A DNA stretch of 64,000 nucleotides from G963422745 sp963422745 (lineage in GTDB: Bacteria > Actinomycetota > Acidimicrobiia > Acidimicrobiales > Aldehydirespiratoraceae). The stretch covers positions 744,001 through 808,000 of the forward strand of contig OY730477.1 of assembly GCA_963422745.1 (NCBI GenBank), in the 5' to 3' direction. The position numbers and the translations under genes were made by a program. This document shows, in pieces, positions 18,390 to 26,627 of this stretch. Each line of letters opens with the position of its first letter. The stretch's first letter is position 1. The notes below the pieces were generated by a model. That model worked only from the letters and a program-made list of their open reading frames with translations. It was not told the origin of the DNA and searched no databases.

Positions 18390-18735
18390 ACTGTAGGTTC
18401 AAGAGGCGGCTGCCGGTTGGGGTAAGCAGTGCTTGAAGTGATCTCAGATCGGTGTCCGTCGGGGCCGATTGCTCGGTGGCCGGTTGGTTGGTGGCCGCCT
18501 TTGGTTCCTCCGAGACGTGGGTCGGCGTGGGCATCTGTCTTTTTTGCTGAATGCCACATGGTTGGTTGCTGTGACCTTGCCGATCCCGGCGTGGTCGGCT
18601 GCGCAGGCCAGATTGATCATTGATGGTCTGGTCATGGTTCGGCTTCCCCCTCTGAAGGGGCCTGGGAGCACACCAGTCGGGGTGGGAATGCTAGGTATTT
18701 TGTTTTCGTACGGTGGTGTGTGTTATGATGTGGTG
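18390..18735. other. Spacer with a unit-2-specific insert of about 216 bp
   Basis: Compared with unit 3, the segment from about 18431 to 18645 is extra; the flanks (GGGGTAAGCAGTG on the left and GGCCTGGGAGC on the right) line up. I cannot identify the insert. It has no terminal inverted repeats that I can see, and its open frames match nothing I know. A small CCCCT/AGGGG hairpin lies at 18647-18660. The promoter candidate for the next gene is at the right end. Confidence 0.55.
18700..18729 (+). promoter_or_regulatory. Candidate promoter of lipoprotein gene, unit 2
   Basis: TTGTTT (18700) and TATGAT (18724) are 18 bp apart, the best -10 match among the three units. The ATG at 18736 is about 7 bp downstream of the -10, so a leaderless mRNA is likely if this is the promoter. 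Confidence 0.4.
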
Positions 18736-20082
18736 ATGTTGGTGAAGCGTTTGTTACAGGGTGGTTGTGGGTTTTTGGTTCGTGGGGGTGTGTTGGTGCG
18801 GTGTGTGTTGTTGGGTTTGGTTGTGGTGGTGTTGGTTGGTTGTAGGGGTGGGTCATCTGCGGAGCCCGAGGTAACGGTAGAGCCTGTGGTGACGGGAGAG
18901 CCTGGGGAGACTGGGTTGCTTGGTGATGTGGCTGTTGGTGTGGGGGAGTTGTGTGGTGAGCCTGTGGTGTTGGATGAGCCTGAGGATCGTGATGAGATTA
19001 TTGGGGTGCCGTGGCCTCAGCGGGGGTGGGTGTGGGATGTTGATGATCCGCTTTGGGATTGGGATGTTGATGAGTATGTAAGGGATTTTTCGGTGTCGCG
19101 TGAGGTGGCGCAGCGGAGAAAGGATCGTTTGGGTGTGGTTTTGTCTGCGATGAAATCGATTGTGAGTTTTGAGTATTCTAGGGTGGCGAATTGGGGAGTT
19201 CGCAATTCTGAAGATAACATGTCGGGGTATGTGTTGTTGGCTGGTTCGGGTCCTGTGTGTTTGGAGGCTTTCGAGTTGGCGGAGAGTTTTGTGGATTTGG
19301 AGATTCGTGTCGGGGCACCGGATTCAAGAGTTGAGTTGGTGGCTGCGGAGGCCCGGATGCGTGAGTTGTTCGGGGTGGGTGGTTCTTTGAGGAAGATTTC
19401 GGAGGGTGGAGAGGAATATCGTATTACCGGGCTTGCTTTTCGTGCTGTTGAGTCTAGTGGTGATGTTGGGTTCCCTGTGTTGCAGGTTCGGGTGTATCCT
19501 ACTTCTTTGATTGATCGGGTGCCTGATCGTTTGGCTCCAGCGGATTTGGCGTTGGTGAGCGCGCAGGAGCGCCAGGCGATGTTTGATTGGGTGGCTGAGG
19601 GCCTGGCTGAGTATCTTGATGTGGGTTTCGTGATGGTAGATCGCATCACGGAGGGCCCTCCCGGGGATTTGGTTGTGGCCCCGGATTATGGTCCGGGTGT
19701 GCCGGGATACGACCCGGATATGCCGCTGGAGAGACTATTCAGGTATTCTCCTGATATGGTATTCTATTCTGCTTTGGTTGAAGGGGTTCTTAGCATTGAG
19801 GAGCCGTGTGTGTATATTGACGATTATATATTGAAGCTTCCGGAGTTTCTTACGCGTTATGATCCCGCAACGGGCCAGCTTTGGGTCCAAGGCGATGGTC
19901 CTTTCGTCACCGGTGATAAAGTCTTCGTTGGTGGAGGACAAGGTGGTAATAGTAAACCAGGATCAGTATGCGAACCGCGAAAAGAAATCAGATCGAGCGA
20001 GGATGGTTCATGGACCGGAGATAGAAATACATGGTCCGGAACCAGTATGACACTAGAGGAGGGCCGGTATGAAGGACCGTAA
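18736..20082 (+). CDS. Secreted lipoprotein with protease-prodomain-like region (unit 2)
   Basis: 448 residues, paralogue of the genes at 14265 and 22964. ATG 18736 is followed by a hydrophobic segment with lipobox LVGC, then an acidic linker. The frame is open further upstream to 18469, but that part crosses the unit-specific spacer and is not conserved. Residue 117 starts DFSVSREVAQRRKDRLGVV, the block shared with the protease prodomain. The C-terminal domain has EEPCVYIDDYILKLPEFLTR and GPFVTGDKVFVGGGQ. Coding sequence is rich in G and T. It overlaps the start of the intact protease gene by 14 bp. I infer a partner or inhibitor role for the protease; the sequence does not prove it. Confidence 0.8.
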   Translation: MLVKRLLQGGCGFLVRGGVLVRCVLLGLVVVVLVGCRGGSSAEPEVTVEPVVTGEPGETGLLGDVAVGVGELCGEPVVLDEPEDRDEIIGVPWPQRGWVWDVDDPLWDWDVDEYVRDFSVSREVAQRRKDRLGVVLSAMKSIVSFEYSRVANWGVRNSEDNMSGYVLLAGSGPVCLEAFELAESFVDLEIRVGAPDSRVELVAAEARMRELFGVGGSLRKISEGGEEYRITGLAFRAVESSGDVGFPVLQVRVYPTSLIDRVPDRLAPADLALVSAQERQAMFDWVAEGLAEYLDVGFVMVDRITEGPPGDLVVAPDYGPGVPGYDPDMPLERLFRYSPDMVFYSALVEGVLSIEEPCVYIDDYILKLPEFLTRYDPATGQLWVQGDGPFVTGDKVFVGGGQGGNSKPGSVCEPRKEIRSSEDGSWTGDRNTWSGTSMTLEEGRYEGP

Positions 20083-22393
20083 GATGGTTGGTTTGCAGGC
20101 AGGTACGATGACCTGGGTGAGGTATTATCATCTGGTTCTGTTGGTCTTAGTGTTTGGTGTGTTGTTGTTGGCTGGACCGGTTGCGGCTCAAGCGGATCCC
20201 GATGATGTTACGACTGGTGCGGATGTTGTGTTGGTTGGTCCTGCGGTGACGTCTTATGCTAGTGATTATTCGGTTTCGTTTGAGGTAGCGGAGCAGAACT
20301 TGCGTCGTATTGTCGAGTTGCAGGAGATTATGGTTTCGATCATTGGCCTGGAGCGTTCGCGAGTGGCTGGTACTGGTATTGATCATGGTGTGGACATGCG
20401 TGGGTGGGTTTGGTTGGTTGGCGATGATCCAGCATCCGCGAGCGCGGCGCGGATCGCGGACGCGTATGGTGATATTGAGATACGTTTCGGCGCAGCTCAC
20501 ACGTATGCAGAGCTGCGCAAAGCTCAGGACAGCTTGGACTTTGATAGTGTCGCTGGCCCGGAAACCAAAGCAAGGCTATCTGATGTGGTGGTGTATACGG
20601 CTGTGGATGTGGATGCCAACAGCGTTGAGATCGGAATTGACCCAGCGCGGGCACATACCCGTGCGCGTAGATCTATTTCACCGGTTCCGGTATCGGATGA
20701 GGAACTCGCTACCGAAGCTGATTGGGTTGTGTCGATGTTTAAGGGTTATGTTGATGTGCCGATAGTTATCGGCGATGGACGAGGTTACGGCCCCACAGCT
20801 AGTTTTCTGGGTGGTGAAGAGATGGGACTGTGCACTTCGGGGTTTGCTGCTAAACAGAATGGTGGGCCTTACGGGATCATCACCGCTGGTCACTGCGAAG
20901 AGAAGATTGTGATGAACGGAATTGAATTACCGAATGTGGTTGGTTGGGAAAGCAGAACCGCTGACGCTCAGTTCCATGTCATCCCGCTACCAGCAAACCC
21001 CGGAGATGACTACCACAACCTGTCTAACACCTTTAGAACCAGGCGCCATCAGTGCCATAATGTATACACAATATGTGAAGTCAGAAGCGACATCAGCCGA
21101 TTTAGCATGCAAGACTATGATCAGAACATCCAGGTGACAAGAGGTGATTATGTTTGTCATACAGGACATAGGAGTGGCGTATCCTGCGGAACAATCACAA
21201 ATATACATCTAGTACCACGATTCCCTGAGGAGGATGACCCTGCTTGCCGAGAAGAAGATAATGGTGCCGGGGTTGTCTGTGCCGCTGTCTTCGTCAGAGT
21301 TACTGGTCCTTCACTTAGAGAATGTCGAGGTGATAGTGGCGGTCCCTGGTATAGCGGTCTGGGTGTTGCTTATGGAATCCATATGGGCGGAAATGGAAGA
21401 AGAGATTGCACGAACCCAGGCAAGCGGGCAATATTTTCTGCTGTAAGAGAAGTAGAAAGTTTTCTTGGGGTTCAGGTATTGACTGCACCTCCGTCGCCGC
21501 CCGGCGCCCCGGGTGAGGTCAGCGCTACTATAGACCCCAATGATGTGAGGGTTGGCTGGTCGGCTCCGAGTTCTGGTGCTGCTGGCTATATCATATCCCG
21601 CAAGATCCATCTTTGGGATCAGCCATACCGTGAAATCGCCAGAACATCCATGGAAATTGAATATAGTCCTGATACCTATTTCTATGATCGCCTCTCGGGT
21701 TTGGTACCGGGGATGCGATACACCTATCGAGTCAAGGCTATTGACAACCTTGGCAATACCGGATCCTGGTCATACTCCGATACGATAACCGCCCCCACAC
21801 TAACCGCGATTCCTGGCCCTCCAACAAATGTCCGCGTTACGAAAGGTCCCCGTTATGTGAGGGTTGGGTGGTCCCCTCCGTCTACCGGCGCGACCAAATA
21901 TCAAATTCATAGGCGAATCGCCCGGGATGGCTATCAATACACCAGAATCGCGACGACGTCTGAAATCTATTTCTATGAGCTAGTGGCAGGTCTAAACCCC
22001 GGCACCGAATACTACTATCGGGTCGAAGCTGTTAACAGTGTCGGTGATACCGGGCCCTGGTCGAACTATGGTGCTATCACCATCCCTACACAAGAAACGA
22101 CAATAACAGCGGTTCCTGCCAGCCCAGGAAATGTCAGTGTTACTCAAGGTCCTCGTTATGTGAGGGTTGGGTGGTCCGCTCCGTCTACCGGCGCGATGAG
22201 ATATCATATTTATCGGCGAATCGCGCGGGACGGCTATAGATACGCTAGGATCGCGGCAACATCTGATACCTATTTCTATGAGCTAGTGGCAGGTCTAAGC
22301 CCCGGCACCGAATACTACTATCGTGTCAAAGCCGTCAACAGCCTCGGTACTACCGGACCCTTCTCAAACTATGGCGCCATCACCACCCCATAG
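20069..22393 (+). CDS. Secreted chymotrypsin-like serine protease with three FN3 domains (unit 2, intact)
   Basis: 774 residues; the only uninterrupted copy. A signal peptide (LVLLVLVFGVLLLAGPVAA) is followed by a prodomain-like region (about 45-235) containing YSVSFEVAEQNLRRI, SRVAGTGIDHG and an EIRFGAAHTYAEL segment, as in actinobacterial S1 proteases of the streptogrisin/alpha-lytic type. The catalytic domain has CTSGF with C255, H275 in TAGHC, D299 in TADAQF as likely acid, and S423 in GDSGGPWY. FN3 domains lie at about 475-572, 575-672 and 677-774, each with a VRVGW(S/T)(A/P)P core. It is probably exported and binds a polymer or host surface through FN3. It overlaps the lipoprotein gene upstream, so they are made together. 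Confidence 0.87.
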   Translation: MKDRKMVGLQAGTMTWVRYYHLVLLVLVFGVLLLAGPVAAQADPDDVTTGADVVLVGPAVTSYASDYSVSFEVAEQNLRRIVELQEIMVSIIGLERSRVAGTGIDHGVDMRGWVWLVGDDPASASAARIADAYGDIEIRFGAAHTYAELRKAQDSLDFDSVAGPETKARLSDVVVYTAVDVDANSVEIGIDPARAHTRARRSISPVPVSDEELATEADWVVSMFKGYVDVPIVIGDGRGYGPTASFLGGEEMGLCTSGFAAKQNGGPYGIITAGHCEEKIVMNGIELPNVVGWESRTADAQFHVIPLPANPGDDYHNLSNTFRTRRHQCHNVYTICEVRSDISRFSMQDYDQNIQVTRGDYVCHTGHRSGVSCGTITNIHLVPRFPEEDDPACREEDNGAGVVCAAVFVRVTGPSLRECRGDSGGPWYSGLGVAYGIHMGGNGRRDCTNPGKRAIFSAVREVESFLGVQVLTAPPSPPGAPGEVSATIDPNDVRVGWSAPSSGAAGYIISRKIHLWDQPYREIARTSMEIEYSPDTYFYDRLSGLVPGMRYTYRVKAIDNLGNTGSWSYSDTITAPTLTAIPGPPTNVRVTKGPRYVRVGWSPPSTGATKYQIHRRIARDGYQYTRIATTSEIYFYELVAGLNPGTEYYYRVEAVNSVGDTGPWSNYGAITIPTQETTITAVPASPGNVSVTQGPRYVRVGWSAPSTGAMRYHIYRRIARDGYRYARIAATSDTYFYELVAGLSPGTEYYYRVKAVNSLGTTGPFSNYGAITTP

Positions 22394-22441
22394 TAATCAC
22401 GTCAGTTGATCCATACACCTAGCACTGAACCAAACACAAAC

Positions 22442-22585
22442 GGTGTGCGTGGTGTGGGTGAGACTGGCATTGTCCCGCCTATGGCAACGATCGGTAATGC
22501 CATCAATCGGGCTACAGGTGTGAGGTTGACGTCGCTGCCGATGTCACCGCCGAAGGTGCTGGCAGCGCTTGAGGAGAGCGGTTGA
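22442..22585 (+). pseudogene. Duplicated 3' tail of the Mo-subunit gene (unit 3)
   Basis: 144 bp closely matching 13961-14104, with frame and stop kept, but lacking any start or upstream part. It marks the left edge of unit 3. Confidence 0.9.
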
Positions 22586-22586
22586 T

Positions 22587-22832
22587 GTGGCGACCGTTCA
22601 CTTGATGACGGATCATCGTCGCTTTACCGGCGGTGAGGGTGTTATTGAGGTGGACGGCCGAACCGTCGGCGAGGTGATCGACAATCTTGAGGTGCGCTAT
22701 CCCGGGCTGGGCGAGTTGTTGCGCAACGGGTCGTCCGCTGGGATTGATGGTGAGATCCACAGCGAACCCGACCATGTTGCTGTGCAACCCGACACAACGA
22801 TCTACTTCGTAGCTCCCCTTGCTGGGGGCTGA
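22587..22832 (+). CDS. MoaD/ThiS-like small sulfur carrier (unit 3)
   Basis: 81 residues from GTG 22587, nearly identical to the unit-2 copy and also ending in PLAGG. Differences are few and mostly conservative (IDGEIHSEPDHVAVQPDTT against MHGEIHSEPDYVAVQPGTV). This suggests that the protein is still under selection. A GGCCCT/AGGGCC hairpin at 22875-22890 follows it, without a T-run. Confidence 0.8.
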   Translation: MATVHLMTDHRRFTGGEGVIEVDGRTVGEVIDNLEVRYPGLGELLRNGSSAGIDGEIHSEPDHVAVQPDTTIYFVAPLAGG

Positions 22833-22926
22833 AAAGCAGGCCCAAGAGGCGGCTCTCGGTCGGGGCAAGCGGTGGGCCCTCTGCAGGGCCTGGGAGCGAA
22901 CCAGTCGGGGTGGTGATGCCAGGCAC

Positions 22927-22957
22927 TTGTTTTTCATACGGCGGTGTGTGTTATGGT
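22927..22957 (+). promoter_or_regulatory. Candidate promoter of lipoprotein gene, unit 3
   Basis: TTGTTT (22927) and TTATGG (22951), 18 bp apart, in the same place relative to the ATG (22964) as in the other two units. No Shine-Dalgarno is seen. Confidence 0.35.
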
Positions 22958-22963
22958 GTGGTG

Positions 22964-24265
22964 ATGTCTGAGAAGTGTTTGTTGTTGGGTGGTTGTGGGT
23001 TTTTGGTTCGTTGGGGTGTGTTGGTGCGGTGTGTTGTGTTGGGGTTGGTTGTGGGGGTGTTGGTTGGTTGTGGTGGCGGGTCTCCTGAGGTCCCTGCAGA
23101 GCCTGAGGTGCCGGTCGAGTCTGTGGTGACGGCTGGGTTGCTTGGTGATGTGGCTGTTGGTTCGGGGGAGTTGTGTGGTGAGCCTGTTGTGTTGGATGAT
23201 GCCACGGAGAGATGGCCGTCGCATCGGTGGGATTGGGATGATGCTGCCCGGCATTGGGATGTTGATCTGTATGCGAGGCATTTTTCGGTGTCGCGTGAGG
23301 TGGCACAGCAGAGAGTGGATCGTTTGGGTGTGGTTTTGTCTGCGATGAAATCAATTGTGAGTCTTGAGTATTCTAGGGTAGCGAGTTGGAGATTTCATCG
23401 TACTGAGGATGGGATTGTGGGTTATGTGTTGTTGGCTGGTTCGGATCCTGTGTGTTTGGAGGCTTATGAGTTGGCGGCTAGTCTTGTGGATTTGGAGATT
23501 CGTGTCGGGGCACCGGATTCAAGAGTTGAGTTGTTGGCTGCGGAAGCCCGGATGTTTGAGTTGTTCCGAAAACGTGGTTATTTCAGAATAACTTCCATGG
23601 GTGGAGAGGAATACCGTATTCCTGGCCCTTCTATTCTTGCTGATGGGTCTAGCGATGTTCGGTTCCCTGTGTTAGAGGTTCGGGTGTTTCCTAGTTCTTT
23701 GATTGGTCGGGTGCCTGATCGTTTGGCTCCAGCGGATTTGGCGTTGGTGACTGCTCAGGAGCGTCAGGCTATGTTTGATTGGGTGGCTGAAGGCTTGGCT
23801 GAGTATCTTGATGTGGGTTTCGTGATGGTAGATCCCATCACGGAGGGCCCTCCTGGGGATTTGGTTGTGGCCCCGGATTATGGTCCGGGTGTGCCGAAAT
23901 ACGACCCGGATATGCCGTTGCAAAGACTATTCAGAAATCGGCCTGAGCTTCCATTCATGTTAGCTGGATATGAAGGGGTTCTTAGCATTGAGGAACCGTG
24001 TGTGTATATAGACGACTATATATTGAAGCTTCCGGAGTTTTTCACGCGTTATGATCCCCACACAGGCCAGCTTTGGGTACACGGCAATGGTCCTTTCGTC
24101 ACCGGTGACAAAGTCTTCGTTGGTGGAGGACAAAGTGGTAATACTAAACCAGGATCAGTATGTGAACCGCGAAAAGAAATTAGATCGAGCGAGGATGGTT
24201 CATGGACCGGAGATAGAAATACATGGGCCGGAGACAGTATGAAATTTCAGGAGGAAACGGAATGA
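22964..24265 (+). CDS. Secreted lipoprotein with protease-prodomain-like region (unit 3)
   Basis: 433 residues, the most diverged of the three paralogues. It has the same plan: hydrophobic N-terminus with lipobox LVGC, short linker, prodomain-like block from HFSVSREVAQQRVDRLGVVL to DWVAEGLAEYLDVGFVMVD, and the C-terminal EEPCVYIDDYILKLPEFFTR and GPFVTGDKVFVGGGQ domain. The linker after the lipobox is shorter and differs in sequence. The GT-rich codon bias is the same. ATGA overlap with the protease start at 24262. Confidence 0.8.
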   Translation: MSEKCLLLGGCGFLVRWGVLVRCVVLGLVVGVLVGCGGGSPEVPAEPEVPVESVVTAGLLGDVAVGSGELCGEPVVLDDATERWPSHRWDWDDAARHWDVDLYARHFSVSREVAQQRVDRLGVVLSAMKSIVSLEYSRVASWRFHRTEDGIVGYVLLAGSDPVCLEAYELAASLVDLEIRVGAPDSRVELLAAEARMFELFRKRGYFRITSMGGEEYRIPGPSILADGSSDVRFPVLEVRVFPSSLIGRVPDRLAPADLALVTAQERQAMFDWVAEGLAEYLDVGFVMVDPITEGPPGDLVVAPDYGPGVPKYDPDMPLQRLFRNRPELPFMLAGYEGVLSIEEPCVYIDDYILKLPEFFTRYDPHTGQLWVHGNGPFVTGDKVFVGGGQSGNTKPGSVCEPRKEIRSSEDGSWTGDRNTWAGDSMKFQEETE

Positions 24266-26576
24266 ACGATCCTAAACAGGTTAGTATACAGGCAGGAATA
24301 TTGCCCTGGCTGACGTTTTATCATCTGGTGTTGGTGTTGGCGCTTGTGTTTGGGCTGATGTTGTTGGCTGGGCCGGTTACGGCTCAAACGGATCCCGATG
24401 ATGTTCCGACTGACGCGGATGCTGTGTTTCTTCATCCTGCGGTGACGTCTTATGCTAGTGATTATTCGGTTTCGTTTGAAGTAGCAGAGCAGAACTTGCG
24501 TCGTATTGCGGAGTTGCAGAGGATTATGGTTTCGATTATTGATCTGGAACGTTCGAGAGTGGCTGGTACTGGTATTGATCATGGTATGGATATGCGCGGG
24601 TGGGTTTGGTTGGTTGGCGATGAACCAGCATCCACGAGCGCGGCACGGATCGCGGACGCGTATGGTGATGTGGAGATACGTTTGGGTGCGGCTCACACGT
24701 ATGCAGAGCTGCGCAAAGCTCAGGACAGCTTGGACTTTGATAGTGTGACTGACCCGGGGACCAACGCAAGGCTATCTGATATGGTGGTGTACACGGCTGT
24801 GGATGTGGATGCCAACAGCGTTGAGATCGGAATTGACCCAACGCGGGCACATACCCGTGCGCGTAGGTCCACCTCGGCGGCTCCGGTATCGGATGAAGAA
24901 CTCGCTACCGAAGCTGATTGGGTTACATCGATGCTAAAGGGTTATGTTGATGTGCCGATAGTGATCGGCGATGGACGAGGGTACGGTTCCACGGCTAGTT
25001 TTCTGGGCGGTGAAGAGATGGGACTGTGTACTTCGGGGTTTGCTGCCAACAAGACGGTGGGCCTTACGGGATCATCACCGCTGGTCACTGCGAAGAGATC
25101 ATTGTTATGAACGGAATTAGGTTACCGAATGTGGTTGGTTGGAAAAGCAGAACCGCTGACGCGCAGTTCCATGTCATCCCACTACCGGCAAACCCCGGAG
25201 ATGACTACCACAACCTGTCTAATACCTTCAGAACCAGTCGCTTCATGTGCTATTATCTAAGCACAATATGTGCAGTCAGAAGCGATATCGCCCGTGATGA
25301 CATGGAAAAGTCTACCGATGCCCAAAGAGGGGATTATGTTTGCCATACCGGAAAAAATAGTGGCGTATCCTGCGGAACAATCACAAACAAAGATCTAGCA
25401 CCAGGTTACCCTAATGATGATGTTTGCGAAGAAGAAGATCGCACCGGTATTGTCTGTGCCCCTGTCTTCGTTAGAGTCGATGGCCCTTCGCTGAAAGCAT
25501 GTGGAGGGGACAGTGGCGGTCCCTGGTACAGCGGTCTAGGTGTTGCCTATGGAATTACTATGGCCGGAAAGCAAAGGGAGGATTGCACTACCCCAGGCCA
25601 GTTCGCCGTGTTTTCTGCTGTAAGAGAGGTAGAAGACTTTCTTGGAGTTCAGGTATTGACCGCACCTCCGTCGCCGCCCGGCGCCCCGGGTGATGTCAGC
25701 GCTACCATAAAACCTAATGATGTGAGGGTTGGCTGGACTGCTCCGAGTTCAGGTGCTGCAGGCTATATCATACACCGCAAGATCCATCTTTGGGATCAGC
25801 CATACCGTGAAATCGCCAGAACAGCCATGGAAACCAACTATAGACCTGATACCTATTTCTATGATACTGTCTCTGGCTTGGTGCCGGGCGTACGACTCAC
25901 ATATCGAGTCAAGGCTATTGACAACCTCGGTAACACCGGATCCTGGTCATACTCCAATACCATAACTATCCCCACACAAACAACGGTTCCGGGCCCTCCA
26001 ACAAATGTGCGCGTTACGAAGGGTCCCCGTTATGTGAGGGTTGGATGGTCCGCTCCGTCTACCGGCGCGGCGAGCTATTATATTTATAGGCGAATCGCGC
26101 GGGACGGCCATAGATACACCAAGATAGCGACAACATCTAAAGTCTATTTCTATGAGCTATTGGCAGGTCTAAACCCCGGAACTGAATACTACTATCGGGT
26201 CGAAGCGGTCAACAGTGTCGGCCAAACCGGGCCCTGGTCGAACTATGGTGCTATCATCACCCCCACACAAGAAACGATTCTACAAACAGCGATTCCTGGC
26301 CGTCCAACAAATGTCCGCGTTACTATAGGCCCACGTTATGTGAGGGTTGGGTGGTCCGCCCCGTCGAACGGAGCGACGAAATATGAAATTTACAGACTCA
26401 TCGCGCGGGATGGCAATCAATTAACTTGGATAGCGACGACATCTGAAGTCTATTTCTATGAGTTAGTGGCAGGCCTAAACCCCGGAACCACACACTACTA
26501 TCGGGTCAAAGCGGTCAACAGTGTCGGCCAAACCGGGCCCTTGTCAACCGCCGGTGCTATAACCACCCCAAAGTAA
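24262..26576 (+). pseudogene. Secreted chymotrypsin-like protease with three FN3 domains, frameshifted (unit 3)
   Basis: ATG 24262 with a CAGGAGGAA box just upstream. Signal peptide, prodomain-like region and CTSGF are intact. Between CTSGF and TAGHC the sequence GCCAACAAGACGG is one base shorter than GCTAAACAGAATGG of unit 2 (near 25046-25060). The first frame therefore runs off to a stop at 25110, and the His, Asp and Ser motifs continue in another frame to 26576. That second part keeps GGDSGGPWY and all three FN3 domains. The site differs from the unit-1 frameshift. Pseudogene or indel error. Confidence 0.8.
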
Positions 26577-26587
26577 TAGCCCCAGTT

Positions 26588-26627
26588 GACAATCTTGAGG
26601 TGCGCTATCCCGGGCTGGGTGAGTTGT
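26588..26627 (+). pseudogene. moaD middle fragment at the right end of the array
   Basis: GACAATCTTGAGGTGCGCTA and the following 20 bases match moaD (22677-22720), encoding DNLEVRYPGLGEL. It starts almost exactly where the truncated moaD of unit 1 stops (14202). It runs into the stop codon of the convergent MFS gene. Confidence 0.85.

Larger units (their letters stand above)
13961..26627. repeat. Tandem triplication of a 4.0-4.4 kb unit (Mo-subunit tail, moaD, lipoprotein, protease-FN3)
   Basis: Three units begin with the same sequence, GGTGTGCGTGGTGTGGGTGA, at 13961, 18001 and 22442. Each runs through the end of the Mo-subunit gene, moaD, a lipoprotein gene and a protease gene, and units 1 and 2 end in a shared 48-bp tail beginning near the protease stop. 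Unit 1 has lost the 3' half of moaD and the following spacer. Unit 2 has about 216 bp extra upstream of the lipoprotein. Unit 3 stops about 10 bp after its protease, where a moaD scrap begins. The units are clearly diverged but still readily alignable, so the duplication is not brand new. Confidence 0.9.

Noticed and set aside
18144..22832. MoaD-like proteins next to proteases as a ubiquitin-like conjugation/deconjugation system
   Set aside because: The proteases have signal peptides and a chymotrypsin fold, so they act outside the cell, while MoaD is cytosolic and sits naturally behind a molybdenum hydroxylase. No E1-like or JAB-type gene is present.
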